Origin: an uncultured Bacteroidales bacterium
Lineage (GTDB): Bacteria > Bacteroidota > Bacteroidia > Bacteroidales > Paludibacteraceae
Assembly: GCA_902798385.1 (NCBI GenBank)
Contig: CADBWK010000006.1
Span: 1-64,000 of the forward strand
Direction of reading: 5' to 3'
Length of the DNA: 64,000 nucleotides
Part shown: one piece after another, positions 8,423 through 18,554 of the stretch
How positions within the stretch are numbered: position 1 is the first letter of the stretch
Layout of the letters: each line of letters begins with the position of its first letter
Notes under the pieces: model-generated
What the model was told of the DNA's origin: nothing
Seen by the model: only the letters and a program-made list of their open reading frames with translations
Databases searched by the model: none
Program-made: the position numbers and the translations under genes

Positions 8423-9835
8423 ATGAAAAAAATATTCTTTGTATTAATCGCGGTTCTTATTGCCATGGGTTTTCTCGGATGCGAGAAGAATGAACCGGAA
8501 ACGGAAACCGTTCCGACAGGTACGATCATTCCTGTTCCGACGGATGTGACGGTAGTGGGTGATTCGATCGTTGCGCCGCATATGCAGCGAGTGGCGGTGC
8601 ATTCGTCCTTGACGCATGCGCAGCCGATGACGGGTCTGGTGCTATGGCCGGATCAGGCTGCCGATCTGGATGCTACCTATCGCGACGCCATCTCGATGGA
8701 GTTTGTGTACTGCCTGCCTTGCCGCGTGGTGACAGGAAAAGAGGGGGGAGAGATTCAATATGATTGGACGTACCTGGATGATATATTGAACGATATCGGG
8801 TCGCGTGACCACCAGGCTATCTTGCGTTTCCGCTATGAGTATCCGGGCAGCGAGGAGGTGGATCCGAATAATCCGGGTACCACCGCAGTGCCGCAGTATA
8901 TCAAGGACCTGCCCGATTATAACGAGACGTTTAATGACACGGAAGACGGACCGACCTATTATGCCGATTGGACCAATGATGAACTTATGTGGTTCACGAA
9001 ACAGTTCTTCCGGGACTTTGGCGAGCGGTATAACGATGATCCGCGCATCGCGTTCCTGGAGATAGGGTTCGGGCATTGGAGCGAGTATCATATCTATGGA
9101 ACGGCATTAGGTCTGGGTGTGAATTTCCCGTCGAAAGAGTATCAAGAGGAGTTTTTTGAGGAAATAGCGGAGAATATGCGCATTCCTTGGGCGATATCCA
9201 TCGACGCTGCGGATTATGAGTACTCGCCGTTTGTAGAGACTCCGATGCTGATGGACATGTCTTTCGGTCTGTTTGACGACTCGTTCATGCATGCAGAGCA
9301 TGAGATCGGCTCGGGTGACGGATATAACGAACAGTGCTGGAACCTGCTTGGACAAGGCACGCGTTGGCAGAAGGGTCCGTGCGGTGGAGAAATCAGTTAT
9401 TACGAGGAAAGTGACCAGTATAATTTCCTGAATCCGGCGGGCATGTACGGACATACCTGGGAGGAGCAGGCCGCGAAATACCATATCTCGTTCATGATCG
9501 CGAACGACGCGCCGGAAGGTCCTTATGGCACACCGCAGCGGTTCAAGCAAGCCTCTTTGGCGACGGGCTATCATTTCAAAGTGCTGGATGTGGTAACGGA
9601 TGCGGATAGCACGCTCATCCTCGTGACGAACACGGGCGTGGCGCCTATCTACAAAGAAGCGGGCTTCTTTATAGGGAACATAGGCTCAACGGATTATCTA
9701 AATCAACTGATGCCGGGCGATACGCTCTTAGCGATGGTCTTTGCACCTCTGCTGCCCGGTAAAACCCTGGAGATCTACGCACCGTCACTGCCGGATAATC
9801 AACAGATTGAATTTGAAGCCAACGTAGAACCGTAA
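8423..9835 (+). CDS. DUF4832-like lipoprotein, glycoside-hydrolase-like (470 aa)
   Basis: Surface or periplasmic lipoprotein: the signal peptide ends in FLGC, followed by an acidic stretch (EKNEPETETVP) that in Bacteroidota often marks export to the cell surface. The body looks like a TIM-barrel glycosidase: YDWTYLDDILNDI, then ILRFRYEYPG, then FLEIGFGHWSEYHIYG (about 211), where the Glu pair would be in the position of catalytic residues, then MLMDMSFGLFDD. The C-terminal 100 residues (LILVTNTGVAPIYKEAGFFI) form the beta-sandwich usual for DUF4832 proteins. Substrate unknown. The dehydrogenase gene follows after 12 nt, suggesting one operon. Confidence 0.7.
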   Translation: MKKIFFVLIAVLIAMGFLGCEKNEPETETVPTGTIIPVPTDVTVVGDSIVAPHMQRVAVHSSLTHAQPMTGLVLWPDQAADLDATYRDAISMEFVYCLPCRVVTGKEGGEIQYDWTYLDDILNDIGSRDHQAILRFRYEYPGSEEVDPNNPGTTAVPQYIKDLPDYNETFNDTEDGPTYYADWTNDELMWFTKQFFRDFGERYNDDPRIAFLEIGFGHWSEYHIYGTALGLGVNFPSKEYQEEFFEEIAENMRIPWAISIDAADYEYSPFVETPMLMDMSFGLFDDSFMHAEHEIGSGDGYNEQCWNLLGQGTRWQKGPCGGEISYYEESDQYNFLNPAGMYGHTWEEQAAKYHISFMIANDAPEGPYGTPQRFKQASLATGYHFKVLDVVTDADSTLILVTNTGVAPIYKEAGFFIGNIGSTDYLNQLMPGDTLLAMVFAPLLPGKTLEIYAPSLPDNQQIEFEANVEP

Positions 9836-9847
9836 AAAAACAGTTAT

Positions 9848-10792
9848 ATGAAAATAGCTTTAACTACTCAATTGCCGCGAGAGGGGTTTGCTCGGTTGGA
9901 AGGACACACGCTGTATGCGCCGCCGGAGGAAGCGGAGGTGTTGGTGAGCACGTTCGATAAGCGTGTGTCGCGCGAGATGATTGCGTCGATGCCGAACTTG
10001 CGACTGATTGCCAATTTCGGTGCGGGATATAACAATATCGATCCGGACGCATGCCGCGAGCGCGGGATACGCGTGACGAACACCCCGCAACCGGTGATCG
10101 AACCGACGGCAGAGTTGGCTTTCGCCCTGATGATAGCAGTAGCCCGTCGAATTGTTGAATTCGACGGAAGGGTTAGAGGTTACGGGTTACAGGGTACGGG
10201 AGAACCACTATTCGGGGTGATGAACAATCTCAGTCACTCCCTGTACGGCAAGACACTCGGTATCTTAGGCATGGGACGTATCGGTCAGGCGCTGGCACGA
10301 CGCGCTGTGGCAAGCGGGATGCGGATTTTGTACCATAACAGGCACAAAATCAATGATGACGCGCTCAGAGCGCTTAATGGTGGAAATGATGAAATGGTGA
10401 AGTACGTAGATTTTCAGACGCTCTTGCAGGACAGCGATTTTCTGAGTCTGAACCTGCCCTATACCCCGGAGGTACATCATATCATCGGTAAGCCGGAGTT
10501 AGGTATGATGAAGCGGAGCGCTTACCTGATCAACACCGCCCGCGGAGCGCATGTGGACGAAGCCGCCTTGGTGGAAGCGCTCCAAAGCGGTATCATCGCC
10601 GGTGCGGCATTGGATGTATATGAGTTCGAGCCGAAGATAGATGAGCGCTTACTGACCCTCCCCAATGTGGTGCTCTCCCCGCATACCGGTACCGGCACGA
10701 TGGAAGGACGGATCGCGATGTGCGAGAATGTATGCGATAACATCCTGGCTTTCATCGAAAACCAACCGGATAAGATGAATATTGTTGTGTAA
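9848..10792 (+). CDS. D-isomer-specific 2-hydroxyacid dehydrogenase
   Basis: NAD(P)-dependent oxidoreductase reducing a 2-keto acid to a D-2-hydroxy acid, of the glyoxylate/hydroxypyruvate reductase type. Seen: N-terminal catalytic half with [19 protein letters not shown]; the nucleotide-binding Rossmann loop [17 protein letters not shown] (about 141); [19 protein letters not shown] with the catalytic Arg; and the catalytic His in LSPHTGTGT near the end. At 314 residues it is of normal length. The substrate cannot be read from sequence. It lies 12 nt after the lipoprotein gene and shares its promoter. Confidence 0.88.
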   Translation: MKIALTTQLPREGFARLEGHTLYAPPEEAEVLVSTFDKRVSREMIASMPNLRLIANFGAGYNNIDPDACRERGIRVTNTPQPVIEPTAELAFALMIAVARRIVEFDGRVRGYGLQGTGEPLFGVMNNLSHSLYGKTLGILGMGRIGQALARRAVASGMRILYHNRHKINDDALRALNGGNDEMVKYVDFQTLLQDSDFLSLNLPYTPEVHHIIGKPELGMMKRSAYLINTARGAHVDEAALVEALQSGIIAGAALDVYEFEPKIDERLLTLPNVVLSPHTGTGTMEGRIAMCENVCDNILAFIENQPDKMNIVV

Positions 10793-10808
10793 AAAAATAC
10801 ACAAAAAC

Positions 10809-10839
10809 TTGCGTATTTGCAATTTTTGTTGTACCTTTG
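10809..10839 (+). promoter_or_regulatory. Bacteroidetes promoter for tdk-priA-nucleoside kinase
   Basis: TTG (10809-10811, extended as TTGCGTATTTGC), 20 nt, TACCTTTG (10832-10839). Its position excludes the upstream TTG at 10837 as the tdk start. Confidence 0.8.
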
Positions 10840-10860
10840 CACCGCCAAATAATTGATACT

Positions 10861-11451
10861 ATGTTTTCGGAAAGAGACACCAAAGGCCCGAGTTTGAGGA
10901 AGGGTTCGATTGAAGTAGTATGCGGATCGATGTTCAGCGGTAAGACCGAGGAGCTGATCCGCCGTATGAAACGTGCTAAGTTCGCCAAGTTGCGCGTGGA
11001 GATCTACAAACCCGCCATCGATGTGCGATACAGCGAAGAGGATGTCGTTTCGCACGACCGGAATGTCATCCAGTCCACGCCGGTGGATAGTAGTCAGAAT
11101 ATCCTGCTTATGGTCGATGATATCGACGTAGTAGGTATCGACGAGGCGCAGTTCTTCGACATGGGTATCGTGGATGTATGCAAGCAGTTGGCTGACCGGG
11201 GTATCCGCGTTATCTGCGCGGGTCTGGATATGGACTTCCGCGGTGTGCCTTTCGGTCCGATGCCGGCGCTGATGGCGATCGCAGACGATGTGTACAAGAC
11301 CCATGCTATCTGCGTCAACTGCGGTGATCTGGCCTACGTGAGCCACCGTCTCGTTGCTTCCGACAAACGTGTGCTTCTCGGTGAAACGGACAGTTACGAA
11401 CCGCTCTGCCGCGAATGCTATAACAAAGCTCTTGCCGCTGAGAACAATTGA
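10861..11451 (+). CDS. tdk: Thymidine kinase (type II)
   Basis: Phosphorylates thymidine with ATP in the pyrimidine salvage pathway; cytosolic. Seen: P-loop [15 protein letters not shown] (about 22-36); the aspartate motif [11 protein letters not shown]; the lasso region; and a zinc site of two Cys pairs (CVNC and CREC). The 196-residue length fits type II thymidine kinases. I start at ATG 10861 because the longer frame would begin inside the promoter. The end overlaps the proposed TTG start of priA by 20 nt. Confidence 0.95.
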   Translation: MFSERDTKGPSLRKGSIEVVCGSMFSGKTEELIRRMKRAKFAKLRVEIYKPAIDVRYSEEDVVSHDRNVIQSTPVDSSQNILLMVDDIDVVGIDEAQFFDMGIVDVCKQLADRGIRVICAGLDMDFRGVPFGPMPALMAIADDVYKTHAICVNCGDLAYVSHRLVASDKRVLLGETDSYEPLCRECYNKALAAENN

Positions 11452-13447
11452 TGTCATATTACCATTAGCCATCCGGGATTGTTATACGTATAGCGTCCCG
11501 GATGGTTTGTCTATGCCGCAGGCGGGTACGCGTGTGGTCGTGCCGCTGATGAAAAAGGAGGTGCGCGGCATCGTGCTGCGTGCGCATACCGAGCCGATAG
11601 ATCCTGCTTTGGCGGAGAAGATCAAACCCATCTTGGAAATCAGTGAGACCGCTCCTGTCGTTTCGCCGGAGCAGTTAGCCTTATGGCAATGGATGAGCGG
11701 CTATTATATGTGTACGCTCGGAGAGGTGATGGCGGCGGCACTGCCCAGCGGTTTGGACAAACGCTTACTCAACCCGCCCAAACGTCGTCGTGCGCACATA
11801 GCGCCTTATACCGGTACAATCGAACCGATGCATGATCTAACTGATGCGCAGGCGAAAAGTGTCGATGAAATCGAGCATTTCTGGTCATCCGGTAAGGATA
11901 TCGTATTGCTTCACGGCGTGACTTCCAGCGGAAAGACGGATCTATATATCCATTTGATTGAGAAACAACTGAAGGAGGGCAAGAACGTCCTTTATCTGGT
12001 ACCGGAGATCGCCTTGACCACCCAGTTGACAAGTCGTCTCCAGCGTATCTTCGGCGATCAACTGACGGTCTATCACAGCCGTTTCACCGATGCCGAACGC
12101 GAAGAGTTGTACCATGCTTCGGCGCGCATGGAGCCGCATGTGGTGATCGGCGCACGGAGTTCTGTCTTCCTACCGATCCCGAATATAGGTCTCGTTATCG
12201 TGGATGAAGAGCATGAGCCGAGTTATAAGCAAGCCGAACCCAACCCGCGTTACCATGCGCGTGCTGCGGCTATCATCTTAGCTCAAGTGCATAAGGCAAA
12301 AGTCTTGCTCGGAACGGCAACACCCTCGATGGAATCGTACTATTTGGCGCAGAAAGGGGTGTATGGACTCGTCTCGCTGACCGAACGATTCGGTGGTGTG
12401 GAGTTACCGGATATACGACTGATCGACCTCAAGCGGCAGTACGAGCGCAAGGAGATGTACGGTCATTTCTCGGATCCGCTCGTGGAGCGTATCCGGCAGA
12501 CCTTAGCCGATCATAAACAGGTCATCCTCTTCCAGAACCGCCGCGGTTATGCCCCGCAGATACAATGCGTGAACTGCGGTCAACCGCCGCGTTGCGTTCA
12601 ATGCGATGTGCCGATGACCTTGCATATGCGTGAGCATGAGTTACGCTGCCATTACTGCGGTTACCATGCGCCGGTACCGGCAGTATGTCCGTCCTGCGGC
12701 GGAGAATACAAGACTATCGGATTCGGTACAGAACGTATCGAAGATGAGATACAGACGCTCTTCCCCGATGCCAGAGTGCTGCGTATGGATCTGGACACGA
12801 CCCGTAACCGCTCGGCTTATCAGGATATCATCAATGCTTTTGCCAATCATGAGTGCGATATATTGGTCGGCACGCAGATGGTAACGAAAGGACTGCATTT
12901 CGATGATGTGCGTCTGGTAGCGGTGCTCAATGCCGATCCGCTCTTTAACCAACCCGACTACCGCGCGTACGAACGTGCTTTCCAGATGTTAGAGCAGGTA
13001 GCAGGTCGTGCCGGACGGAAAGGCACCAAAGGAGAGGTGTGGATTCAGACTTTTGATACGAAGAACGTGGTGCTGGGAATGGTGCAACAGCATGATTATC
13101 GCGCGCTGTATGACCATCAGATAGCCGAACGCAAGCTATTCAATTATCCGCCTTTTTATCGGGTGATCCGCTTGCAGTTACGCGATCATAACGGCGTACG
13201 GGTCCATCGGGTAGCTACCGAACTGCAGAACCACCTCACGCGCATCTTTGCCTACCGCGTTTCGGGTGTCATCATCCCGGCGGTAGAACGCATCCAGGCT
13301 TACACGATCCGCGAACTGACCATCCGCATCGAAGCCGGCGCGAATATGGCGGAAGCCAAACGAAGACTGAAAGAGGGAATAGAGCATATTTTCTCGATTC
13401 CATCGAACAAAAACACGAAACTAATCATAGATATAGATCCGATATGA
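11432..13447 (+). CDS. priA: Primosomal replication restart helicase PriA
   Basis: Superfamily 2 3'-5' helicase that rebuilds replication forks. Seen: N-terminal DNA-binding part starting [18 protein letters not shown]; Walker [12 protein letters not shown] (about 162); Walker B DEEH (about 257); the zinc-binding insertion with Cys pairs CVNC, CVQC, CHYC and CPSC (about 378-425); and helicase motifs [15 protein letters not shown] and [11 protein letters not shown]. No ATG exists near the conserved N-terminus. TTG at 11432 gives 671 residues and overlaps tdk by 20 nt; a TTG at 11354 is also in frame but lies deep inside tdk. Its TGA overlaps the next ATG (ATGA). Confidence 0.92.
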   Translation: MPLRTIDVILPLAIRDCYTYSVPDGLSMPQAGTRVVVPLMKKEVRGIVLRAHTEPIDPALAEKIKPILEISETAPVVSPEQLALWQWMSGYYMCTLGEVMAAALPSGLDKRLLNPPKRRRAHIAPYTGTIEPMHDLTDAQAKSVDEIEHFWSSGKDIVLLHGVTSSGKTDLYIHLIEKQLKEGKNVLYLVPEIALTTQLTSRLQRIFGDQLTVYHSRFTDAEREELYHASARMEPHVVIGARSSVFLPIPNIGLVIVDEEHEPSYKQAEPNPRYHARAAAIILAQVHKAKVLLGTATPSMESYYLAQKGVYGLVSLTERFGGVELPDIRLIDLKRQYERKEMYGHFSDPLVERIRQTLADHKQVILFQNRRGYAPQIQCVNCGQPPRCVQCDVPMTLHMREHELRCHYCGYHAPVPAVCPSCGGEYKTIGFGTERIEDEIQTLFPDARVLRMDLDTTRNRSAYQDIINAFANHECDILVGTQMVTKGLHFDDVRLVAVLNADPLFNQPDYRAYERAFQMLEQVAGRAGRKGTKGEVWIQTFDTKNVVLGMVQQHDYRALYDHQIAERKLFNYPPFYRVIRLQLRDHNGVRVHRVATELQNHLTRIFAYRVSGVIIPAVERIQAYTIRELTIRIEAGANMAEAKRRLKEGIEHIFSIPSNKNTKLIIDIDPI

Positions 13448-14388
13448 TAGACGAAGCAAAACGCCGTGTGGCGTACATCAATGAGATGATTGAGTCCGGT
13501 CATGCCAAAGAACTGGTGATGGAGGGTGAGAAGTACCATGCCGATCAGTTAACCCGCATTGCACATGATATTGTAACGCGTGGTGCGCGCGTGATCTTGA
13601 TTGCCGGTCCGAGTTCGAGCGGTAAGACCAGTACCAGCCATAAACTGTGTCTGGAACTGTTGGCGCAAGGAAAACAGCCCGTGGCCTTGTCGTTGGATAA
13701 CTGGTATCTGAATGGAGATCTTACACCGCTTAAAGTCGATGGAACGAAGGATTATGAATCGGTCTATGCCATTGATCTGGAGCAATTGGAGGATGATCTT
13801 AAAGCGCTGGTGGCCGGTAAGGAGATAGCGCTTCCGACGTTTAATTTCGCAGAGGAGAAACGCGAGTATCCGGGTGAGACGCTAAGCTTGGAGAATGAGG
13901 CGGTTTTGGTAGTGGAAGGTATCCATGCCCTCAATCCGATCTTAACCCGTCATCTGAAAGATTCGGATAAGTACAAGATTTTCGCGTCACCGATGAGCCC
14001 GGTGTCCTTAGACGGAGAGACGTGGATTCCAACCTATGTGCATCGTTTGCTGCGCCGTATGAGTAGGGATTATCGCACGCGCGGAAAGAGTCCTCAGCAG
14101 ACCATTGCCGGATGGGACGATGTTCGTGAAGGGGAAGTAAAATGGATTGAGCCTTTCCGCGATCAGGCGGATGTGGAGTTTGATACCTCCATGCTGTATG
14201 AGTTGCCGGCTATCCGATATGCCTTGGAGACGGCGTTGCAGTCCGTGCCGGCTGCGGCTGCGGAATACCAGACAGTCGAAAAACTGCTCTTCTATCTGAG
14301 TTTCTTTGAAGGACTCGAAGCATCGTACATCCCTCGCACCTCTATTTTGCGCGAGTTTATAGGAGGAAGTCAATTCAATGTAGGATAA
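13444..14388 (+). CDS. Uridine kinase-like nucleoside kinase (short form)
   Basis: P-loop nucleoside kinase of the uridine kinase/phosphoribulokinase family; the likely reaction is ATP-dependent phosphorylation of uridine or cytidine. Seen: Walker A AGPSSSGKTSTSHKL (about 54); SLDNWYL with a substrate-binding Asp; VVEGIHALNP as Walker B; the Arg-rich lid RLLRRMSRDYRTRGKSP; and the C-terminal signature IPRTSILREFIGGSQF. Bacteroidetes relatives that I know are about 550 residues with an N-terminal TGS/ThrRS-like part; this one, at 314 residues, has only the kinase half. It starts within the priA stop (ATGA), so the two are translationally coupled. Confidence 0.85.
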   Translation: MIDEAKRRVAYINEMIESGHAKELVMEGEKYHADQLTRIAHDIVTRGARVILIAGPSSSGKTSTSHKLCLELLAQGKQPVALSLDNWYLNGDLTPLKVDGTKDYESVYAIDLEQLEDDLKALVAGKEIALPTFNFAEEKREYPGETLSLENEAVLVVEGIHALNPILTRHLKDSDKYKIFASPMSPVSLDGETWIPTYVHRLLRRMSRDYRTRGKSPQQTIAGWDDVREGEVKWIEPFRDQADVEFDTSMLYELPAIRYALETALQSVPAAAAEYQTVEKLLFYLSFFEGLEASYIPRTSILREFIGGSQFNVG

Positions 14389-14390
14389 TC

Positions 14391-14422
14391 AAAAAGGCCA
14401 CTCGTTATGAGTGACCTTTTTG
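14391..14422. terminator. Bidirectional terminator between the kinase gene and tRNA-Met
   Basis: AAAAAGGCCACTC, loop GTTAT, GAGTGACCTTTTT form a 13-bp stem with one C-A mismatch. It has A runs on one side and T runs on the other, so it can stop transcription from both strands. Its right arm reaches into the encoded CCA end of the tRNA gene. Confidence 0.75.
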
Positions 14423-14497
14423 GTAGCGGGACCCAGGATTGAACTGGGGACCTCATGATTATGAATCATGCGCTCTAACCAGCTGAGCTATCCCGCC
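14421..14497 (-). tRNA. tRNA-Met (anticodon CAU)
   Basis: A 77-nt tRNA on the minus strand with encoded CCA (14423-14421). Acceptor GGCGGGA pairs with TCCCGCT (first pair G-U). The D arm has AGCTCAGCTGGTTAGAGC, the anticodon loop TTCATAA with anticodon CAT, and the T loop TTCAATC. Elongator Met is the most likely identity; a CAU tRNA could also be lysidine-modified Ile2, which cannot be excluded by eye. Confidence 0.95.
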
Positions 14498-14528
14498 ATG
14501 CAAATACCCTTCCGAGCAAAAGCGGGTG

Positions 14529-14560
14529 CAAAAGTACTGCTTTTTTTTGACATGACCAAA
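14529..14560 (-). promoter_or_regulatory. Promoter of the tRNA-Met gene
   Basis: Minus strand: TTTG (14560-14557), 20 nt, TACTTTTG (14536-14529), about 31 nt before the mature tRNA 5' end. It also separates tRNA transcription from metG upstream. Confidence 0.75.
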
Positions 14561-14592
14561 TTTTTTTGCATTTTTTTGTCAAAAAAAGCATT

Positions 14593-16668
14593 TTATCCTA
14601 CTTGAGCGCCGTTTTTGACGGGTGCAGAGACGGTGGTAACGACGAGTTTGCCGTCTGCATCGACTGCGGAGAGGATCATTCCCTGCGATTCGATACCCAT
14701 CATCTTACGGGGCGGGAAGTTGGCGATGAACAGCACTTGTTTGCCCACGAGTACGGACGGATCAGGATACGACTGCGCGATACCGCTGAGGATCGTTCGT
14801 CCACCCATACCGTCATCGAGTTTGAACTGCAGCAGGCGGTCGGATTTCTTGACGTTCGTACACTCGAGCACGGTAGCCACACGGATGTCATTCTTGTCGA
14901 ATTCATCGATAGTAGTAGCCTCTTTGATCGGTTCCGGACGCCAGTTCTTGAGTGCCTCGGCTTTGGCAGCCTCTTCATTCTCTTTCTTGATACGCTCCAG
15001 ACGGTCTAACTGACCTTGGATAGCGGCATCTTCGATCTTCTCAAAGAGGAGCGATACTTCGCCGAGTGCCTGACCTTCCGGCAGCAGGTCGATACGACCG
15101 AGATCTTCCCATCCGATCTTCGCGTCGAGTTGCAGCATCTTCGCCAATTTCTCCGATGAAAACGGCAGGAATGGCTCAAAAGCGATGGCGAGGTTGGCGG
15201 CAATCTGCAGCGCCAGATGAAGGACGGTAGCCGTGCGCTCCATGTCGGTCTTGGCGAGTTTCCAAGGTTCGGTATCGGCCAGATACTTATTACCGATACG
15301 GGCAAGGTTCATCGCCTCTTTCTGTGCGTCTCTGAATCGGAAGTTCTCCAGCAGTTGCTCCAGCGTAGCCTTGACGTTCTTGAACTCCTCGATCGTCGCC
15401 TTGTCATACTCGGTGAGTTCACCACATGCCGGCACTTTGCCCTCGAAATACTTGTTCGTCAGTACGAGCGCGCGGTTAACGAAATTACCATAGATGGCAA
15501 CTAATTCATTGTTATTACGCGCCTGGAAGTCCGCCCAGGTGAAATCGTTATCCTTGGTCTCCGGTGCGTTGGCGGTGAGCACATAACGCAGCACGTCCTG
15601 CTTGCCAGGGAAATCATCGAGGTATTCGTTCAACCACACAGCCCAGTTGCGGGAAGTGGAGATCTTATCGCCCTCGAGGTTGAGGAACTCGTTGGACGGC
15701 ACATTATCCGGCAGGTTATAACCCTGCGCCTTGAGCATAGCGGGGAAGACGATGCAGTGGAAAACGATGTTATCTTTTCCGATAAAATGGATCATTCTTG
15801 TGTCTTCGTTCTTCCACCATTTCTGCCAGTCGCCGTATTTCTGAGGCTGTGTCTGACAGAGCTCGATCGTATTGGAGATATAGCCGATCGGTGCATCAAA
15901 CCAAACGTAGAGCACCTTCCCTTCTGCACCTTCTACCGGAACGGGGATACCCCAATCGAGGTCACGGGTGACGGCACGCGGTTTGAGTCCGCTGTCGAGC
16001 CAGGACTTACACTGACCGTACACGTTCGGACGCCATTCCTTATGGTTGTTGAGGATCCAGTCCTCGAGCCATGCCTGATATTTGTCGAGCGGCAGATACC
16101 AGTGCTTGGTCGCTTTCTTGGCCAATGCATTACCGGTCTCGGCATTATACGGATTGATCAACTCGTCCGGCGAAAGGGTAGCACCGCATTTCTCGCATTG
16201 GTCACCGTAGGCACCGAGGCTGTGGCAACGCGGACACTCACCGCGGATATTACGGTCGGTCAGGAAATGACCGGTCTGCGGATCATAGAACTGCTCGGAA
16301 GTCTCTTCCACGAACTGACCGGCATCGTACATCTTGCGGAAATAATCCGCTGCGAATTGGTGATGGATGTCGGAGGTCGTACGCGAATAGATATCGAACG
16401 ATACGCCGAAATCCTCGAACGAGCGCTTGATGAGCGAGTGGTAACGATCGACTACCTGTTGGGTGGTGATACCCTCCTTGCGGGCACGAATGGTGACGGG
16501 AACACCGTGTTCGTCCGAACCGCAAACGAACAGCACCTCTTTGCCTTTGAGGCGCAGATAGCGGGCATAGATGTCCGCGGGAACATACACTCCGGCGAGG
16601 TGACCGATATGCACGGGACCGTTCGCATACGGGAGTGCTGCTGTGATTAAAGTGCGATTAAATGCCAT
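14593..16668 (-). CDS. metG: Methionyl-tRNA synthetase
   Basis: Charges tRNA-Met with methionine. Seen: HIGH motif in [11 protein letters not shown] (about 17-27); zinc knuckle [24 protein letters not shown]-like motif [12 protein letters not shown] (about 334), the form usual in Bacteroidetes; and a C-terminal tRNA-binding domain of the EMAPII/Trbp111 type (about 585-691, [38 protein letters not shown]). The ATG at 16668 gives 691 residues and begins with the conserved N-terminus; the longer frame to 16839 runs through the promoter. The tRNA-Met gene lies immediately downstream. Confidence 0.96.
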   Translation of the reverse strand: MAFNRTLITAALPYANGPVHIGHLAGVYVPADIYARYLRLKGKEVLFVCGSDEHGVPVTIRARKEGITTQQVVDRYHSLIKRSFEDFGVSFDIYSRTTSDIHHQFAADYFRKMYDAGQFVEETSEQFYDPQTGHFLTDRNIRGECPRCHSLGAYGDQCEKCGATLSPDELINPYNAETGNALAKKATKHWYLPLDKYQAWLEDWILNNHKEWRPNVYGQCKSWLDSGLKPRAVTRDLDWGIPVPVEGAEGKVLYVWFDAPIGYISNTIELCQTQPQKYGDWQKWWKNEDTRMIHFIGKDNIVFHCIVFPAMLKAQGYNLPDNVPSNEFLNLEGDKISTSRNWAVWLNEYLDDFPGKQDVLRYVLTANAPETKDNDFTWADFQARNNNELVAIYGNFVNRALVLTNKYFEGKVPACGELTEYDKATIEEFKNVKATLEQLLENFRFRDAQKEAMNLARIGNKYLADTEPWKLAKTDMERTATVLHLALQIAANLAIAFEPFLPFSSEKLAKMLQLDAKIGWEDLGRIDLLPEGQALGEVSLLFEKIEDAAIQGQLDRLERIKKENEEAAKAEALKNWRPEPIKEATTIDEFDKNDIRVATVLECTNVKKSDRLLQFKLDDGMGGRTILSGIAQSYPDPSVLVGKQVLFIANFPPRKMMGIESQGMILSAVDADGKLVVTTVSAPVKNGAQVG

Positions 16669-16715
16669 ATTTTGTGTATTTTTTATACTAAATGTAAAAA
16701 AATCAATGATTTTTC

Positions 16716-16746
16716 TTGCGTATATCAAAAAAAAGTTGTACTTTTG
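16716..16746 (+). promoter_or_regulatory. Bacteroidetes promoter for the 16821 barrel gene
   Basis: TTG (16716-16718, extended as TTGCGTATATC), 20 nt, TACTTTTG (16739-16746). It faces the metG promoter; the two start sites lie only about 25 nt apart. Confidence 0.75.
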
Positions 16747-16782
16747 CGACCGCATTTTGGGTACACTCTGCAAAATCGGCTG

Positions 16783-16813
16783 CAAAGGTACTACAAAAAA
16801 TCCGAATACGCAA
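16783..16813 (-). promoter_or_regulatory. Bacteroidetes promoter for metG
   Basis: Minus strand: TTG (16813-16811, extended as TTGCGTATTCGG), 20 nt, TACCTTTG (16790-16783). It gives metG a leader of about 110 nt. Confidence 0.78.
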
Positions 16814-16820
16814 GAAAATC

Positions 16821-17816
16821 GTGAAAAAACATCAATCATATTGGGTTTTGCTATTCGCGTTGCTCATTAGCAGCATAGCGAATGCGAAGGTGAATAGTTA
16901 TGTAGGTGCGTATGCCAGCGCCGGTGAATGGAGTTTGCTTCCCTCGCAGAGTAAGTACAGTGCCAGTTTCGGTGCAGCCGGAGGTCTGGGCTTTTTGTAT
17001 GAGCTGCAAGCCGGTCCTACGTATAGCCCGACGCGTTTCCTTTTCGATGTAGGTGTCGGCGTTCACGGCGGTTGGACTTCGTTCAATCAGAGCAGCAGTG
17101 CAAAAACGGTGATTGAGAACCAGAAGGACCTCAATGACGATGTATTCGATTATGTATATGAGGTCAAGGATCGTCATGACCAGTATACCAATCTGGCGGT
17201 GCAAGTGCCGTTGATGATCGGTGTTCAGCATAGGAAATTCTATATGTTAGCGGGTGCTAAGGTGAGTGCTAACGTGCTGACCAAGGCGCATACGAATGCC
17301 AATATCACTACGTACGGTGACTATAAGGCTTTCGATCCGTTCTACAACATGCCGGAGTATCAGTTCTTCAACGATCTGCCGATTAAGAAGAAAGCGGATG
17401 CCTCGCTCAATCTCAATGTGGATGTAAGTCTGGAGATCGGTGGTCGCTTCGGATTAGTGACGGATGCAGTGGGTTATGACGTGCCGAAACGTAAGATCGA
17501 GTACCGCTTGGCGGGATTCGTGGATTACGGATTGCTGGATATCCACAAGGCGCGTGATTTGGATTTCTTCACTGCGCCTGGTTTCTATGACGCTGAGGCG
17601 GCTTACGGTACGACCACGATGGTGGATGGTCTGGAGGTCAACGATATCATGTCCACTTCGGGTTTTGCCAAAGCGGTGAATAACCTGGTGGTTGGTCTTA
17701 AGTTTACCGTGCTGTTCCAGTTGCCTGAGCAAGGCAAGTGTGTGATCTGTCGCGATGCGTACCGCAGCTCAGCTCGCGGGGGCGGTAGTCGCCGAGGAAT
17801 GAAGTACGAGGAATAA
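16821..17816 (+). CDS. Outer-membrane beta-barrel protein (331 aa)
   Basis: Probable outer-membrane barrel of unknown function. The GTG at 16821 starts a signal peptide ([22 protein letters not shown]); the longer frame begins inside the promoter. The body alternates polar and apolar residues with aromatic strand ends ([56 protein letters not shown]). It is a paralogue of the barrel at 42314: both have TTYG(D/E)Y, a Phe/Tyr-rich loop ending YNMPEYQF or YDMPNHQF, and a short basic tail after the last strand with Cys or Tyr residues. Its last 48 nt overlap the 3' end of cdaA on the other strand. Confidence 0.75.
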   Translation: MKKHQSYWVLLFALLISSIANAKVNSYVGAYASAGEWSLLPSQSKYSASFGAAGGLGFLYELQAGPTYSPTRFLFDVGVGVHGGWTSFNQSSSAKTVIENQKDLNDDVFDYVYEVKDRHDQYTNLAVQVPLMIGVQHRKFYMLAGAKVSANVLTKAHTNANITTYGDYKAFDPFYNMPEYQFFNDLPIKKKADASLNLNVDVSLEIGGRFGLVTDAVGYDVPKRKIEYRLAGFVDYGLLDIHKARDLDFFTAPGFYDAEAAYGTTTMVDGLEVNDIMSTSGFAKAVNNLVVGLKFTVLFQLPEQGKCVICRDAYRSSARGGGSRRGMKYEE

Positions 17817-18554
17817 CTCGTCTTCTTTTACTTCCCGTATTTGACCGTCTTCGGCCACGGATATATGGCCTGTCTCTTCCGATACCACAATACATGTGGC
17901 GTCGGATTTTTCTGTTAAGCCCAGTGCTGCGCGGTGACGCAAGCCGTAATGCAGCGGGATGTCCTGGTTCTTGGAAACGGGCAGGATGCAAGCTGCGGCT
18001 AACATCTTTCCGTCGCGTATGACGAGTGCACCGTCATGTAATGGTGTATTCTTAAAGAATATATTCTCTATTAGACGCGCGGACACCTGCGCGTCCAGGC
18101 GCTCGCCCGTGTCTACGATCTCCTTAAGGCTGCCTGCTCCGGCCAGTACGATGAGGGCGCCGGTCTTGGTGGATGCCATATGGCGGCAAGCCTGCGTGAT
18201 CTCCAGAATCTGCTGACGGGCACGCGGATCTTCGTCCGTCACATGCGGTTGGAAGATCTTCCACGAGGAGAAACGCGAACCGACGCGGTAGAAGAACATA
18301 CGGATCTCTTCCTGGAAAATGACGATGAGCGCGATGGCACCGACGGACATGATCTGATCGAAGAGTGCACCGGTGAGGTCGAGTTGGAACACAAACCGCA
18401 CGAGGAACCATACGATGATAAACGCCAGAATACCCCAGAAGAGGTTGGACGCACCGGTTCGACGCAGCAAGCGGTAGGTATAGAACAGGATCACTGCTAC
18501 CAGCAGGATATCGATCACATCTTTGAATCCGAAGTTAAAAGCAAGGAGTTGCAT
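17769..18554 (-). CDS. cdaA: Diadenylate cyclase (CdaA/DacA type)
   Basis: Makes the second messenger c-di-AMP from two ATP at the inner membrane. Seen: three N-terminal membrane helices (about 11-30, 38-58 and 64-84); a short coiled linker; and a DisA_N/DAC domain with the hallmark LHDGALVI (about 172) and GLRHRAALG (about 205). The 261-residue length is usual. It follows folP with a 40-nt overlap, an order I know from other Bacteroidetes. The 3' end overlaps the convergent barrel gene by 48 nt and no separate terminator is visible. Confidence 0.93.
   Translation of the reverse strand: MQLLAFNFGFKDVIDILLVAVILFYTYRLLRRTGASNLFWGILAFIIVWFLVRFVFQLDLTGALFDQIMSVGAIALIVIFQEEIRMFFYRVGSRFSSWKIFQPHVTDEDPRARQQILEITQACRHMASTKTGALIVLAGAGSLKEIVDTGERLDAQVSARLIENIFFKNTPLHDGALVIRDGKMLAAACILPVSKNQDIPLHYGLRHRAALGLTEKSDATCIVVSEETGHISVAEDGQIREVKEDELFLVLHSSATTAPAS

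Noticed and set aside
10786..10806. Hairpin TTGTGTA...TACACAA after the dehydrogenase gene
   Set aside because: Only a 7-bp AT-rich stem without a T-run on the plus strand; it overlaps the start of the tdk promoter and is too weak to call a terminator.
10837..10860. Upstream TTG start for thymidine kinase
   Set aside because: It lies within the -7 promoter element, so it would not be in the mRNA.
15640..15680. Altered KMSKS motif (KISTSR) in methionyl-tRNA synthetase as a sign of inactivation
   Set aside because: This form is the one I know from functional Bacteroidetes MetRS, and all other motifs are intact.
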